From contig NC_092793.1 of assembly GCF_918797505.1 (NCBI RefSeq), positions 88,176,411-88,240,410 on the forward strand: DNA of 64,000 nucleotides, given 5' to 3'. Below, in pieces: positions 63,021 to 64,000 of this stretch. The stretch is from Bemisia tabaci (lineage: Eukaryota > Arthropoda > Insecta > Hemiptera > Aleyrodidae). Under the pieces are notes generated by a model. That model searched no databases. It saw only the letters and a list, made by a program, of their open reading frames with translations, and had not been told where the DNA came from. The translations under genes were made by a program, and so were the position numbers. The first letter of the stretch is position 1. Every line of letters begins with the position of its first letter.

Positions 63021-64000
63021 ATGACGAAAAAATGCACGCAGCACAGAGTGGTCCACTGCAGTACTTGTAAATGCTTAATGCATCAAGTCACGGACTGCTT
63101 GGATCAGGAATGTTGCGACACACGCTTGCACCTCATTTATTTGGAACATGCAACAAACTCTGGAACCACGGATCAAACAGAAAATAAATCAAAGGATAAT
63201 GGAAATACGGACAAAACACGGAAAACTGAGGAAGAAAAAATCGAAACGGCCATGAAAGAAAACTTGGAAGCAATGGAGATCATACGGAACATGATATGCG
63301 ATCTGGACAACGATAACAGTACTAAGGAACTAAAAATCGGAAAGAAAACCTTTAATAAAGGAAACGAGACAAGGAGAAATCTGATGAAATCAATGGAATA
63401 CAGGAAAGAATACACGAAAACACTTAAGGAAGAACTGGACAGAATAAGGAATAAAACTGGAATTGGAGAACAACCGGAAAAGAGAACAATCCCACAATTA
63501 AACGAACATGATGCTGACAATGAGATGGAAATCGAAATAACAAATGAGCTCAAGAGAAGAAGACAGGAAATTTTGGACATATCTTTCGACGAGTTATGCG
63601 GTGATGACGACTCAGTCTTTGAAAACAAACCTAAAAGTTTAAAAAGATTGAGATCCTCAACGCCAAAAGGCTCCAGAAACGAGATAGGAAAACAAAGAAT
63701 TTCAAGAGAAAATTCACCAATTTTAAACACCAGAAACAGAAGAAACTCCCTTCCAGCGAACACTAAGAACACCAAGGAAAACAAAGAAGTACAAAAAGAT
63801 ACTAACATGGAAGATTTATTGAACACCTTTATGCAGAAATTCGCAGAACAAGGAGAGTTAATAGGGAAATTACAAAAGGAAAACGAGAGAAACTTTAAGA
63901 AACTCGGAGAGGAAAACTCGAAAATGATAAAGGACTTAGTTTCAAAAATGGAAAACATAAAAGCGACTCCAATTAAAGCACCGGAAATAGAAAAATTAGA
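63021..64000 (+). CDS. Partial ORF, probable LINE ORF1 (runs off the window)
   Basis: An open frame from ATG 63021 with no stop to 64000 (326 codons visible). The frame is open back to a TAA near 62906, but the first ATG is 63021. The N-terminus is Cys/His-rich (C5, H8, C13, C16, C18, H21, C26, C31, C32), possibly zinc-binding. Then long Glu/Lys/Asn-rich, coiled-coil-like stretches follow (for example TMKENLEAMEII-like and LIGKLQKENERNFKKLGEE). This matches ORF1 nucleic-acid-binding proteins of non-LTR elements in style. No reverse transcriptase is visible yet. A minus frame at 63173-63958 is its shadow. Confidence 0.55.
   Translation, partial: MTKKCTQHRVVHCSTCKCLMHQVTDCLDQECCDTRLHLIYLEHATNSGTTDQTENKSKDNGNTDKTRKTEEEKIETAMKENLEAMEIIRNMICDLDNDNSTKELKIGKKTFNKGNETRRNLMKSMEYRKEYTKTLKEELDRIRNKTGIGEQPEKRTIPQLNEHDADNEMEIEITNELKRRRQEILDISFDELCGDDDSVFENKPKSLKRLRSSTPKGSRNEIGKQRISRENSPILNTRNRRNSLPANTKNTKENKEVQKDTNMEDLLNTFMQKFAEQGELIGKLQKENERNFKKLGEENSKMIKDLVSKMENIKATPIKAPEIEKL

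Noticed and set aside
63173..63958. 261-codon Phe/Ser/Leu-rich minus-strand frame
   Set aside because: Mirror of the A-rich plus-strand ORF 63021-64000, whose composition explains the lack of stops.

Overview
The window looks like transposon-rich, intron-poor DNA from an arthropod, most likely an insect (possibly hemipteran). The grounds are insect-style TA-dinucleotide mariner ends, hAT, Harbinger-like and Transib-like elements, two Helitron 3' ends with CTAG termini, tRNA-headed SINEs, a Ty3/Gypsy-type gag and a Polinton/adintovirus-like block. Species cannot be named from the sequence. No clearly intact host gene was found; two short host-like coding remnants occur near 37.3-37.7 kb and 41.3-42.1 kb.

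Region 1 (1-16.8 kb) is a nest of insertions. A solo LTR (2765-12810, TSD ATCA) is split by a 9.4-kb TIR element (3227-12614, 8-bp TSD CTCCCTAG). That element holds an 8.9-kb Harbinger-like element (3579-12458, TSD TTA), which in turn holds a 133-bp minisatellite and a decayed Helitron ending at 10897. A second nest follows at 12.99-14.6 kb: a repeat, then a hAT-like element (TSD GGTCATTG), then a palindromic mariner-like element. A near-perfect 1-kb palindrome lies at 15004-16016.

Region 2 (16.8-47.5 kb) is an archive of short TIR elements, many with readable target-site duplications. It also holds a Transib-like element with a CACTATG terminus and 5-bp TSD CGGCG (19971-21457), satellite-like tandem arrays, SINEs, a second Helitron 3' end, G-rich simple repeats and more mariner-like palindromes. 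Region 3 (47.57-49.52 kb) is a truncated LTR retrotransposon with LTR, primer-binding-site candidate, leader and gag.

Region 4 (about 50.2-62.5 kb) is the most notable part: an endogenous Polinton/adintovirus-like element. Its rightward genes are a protein-primed family-B DNA polymerase with N-terminal C2H2 fingers and an internal endonuclease-VII-like domain (one frameshift, one in-frame stop), a 194-aa protein and a 96-aa protein. Its leftward late cluster runs phospholipase A2-like/core protein, adenain-like protease, penton-like protein, a 58-aa small ORF and a hexon-like double-jelly-roll capsid protein (frameshifted). Two further leftward ORFs at 50.9-51.7 kb (a membrane protein and a small helical protein) share a TATAAATAG-type upstream motif with several viral genes, which ties them to the same element. 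No integrase or packaging ATPase was recognised in the window.

Region 5 (62.8-64 kb) has a rightward reading frame that runs off the window end with a Cys/His-rich N-terminus and coiled-coil-like body. It is probably ORF1 of a LINE.
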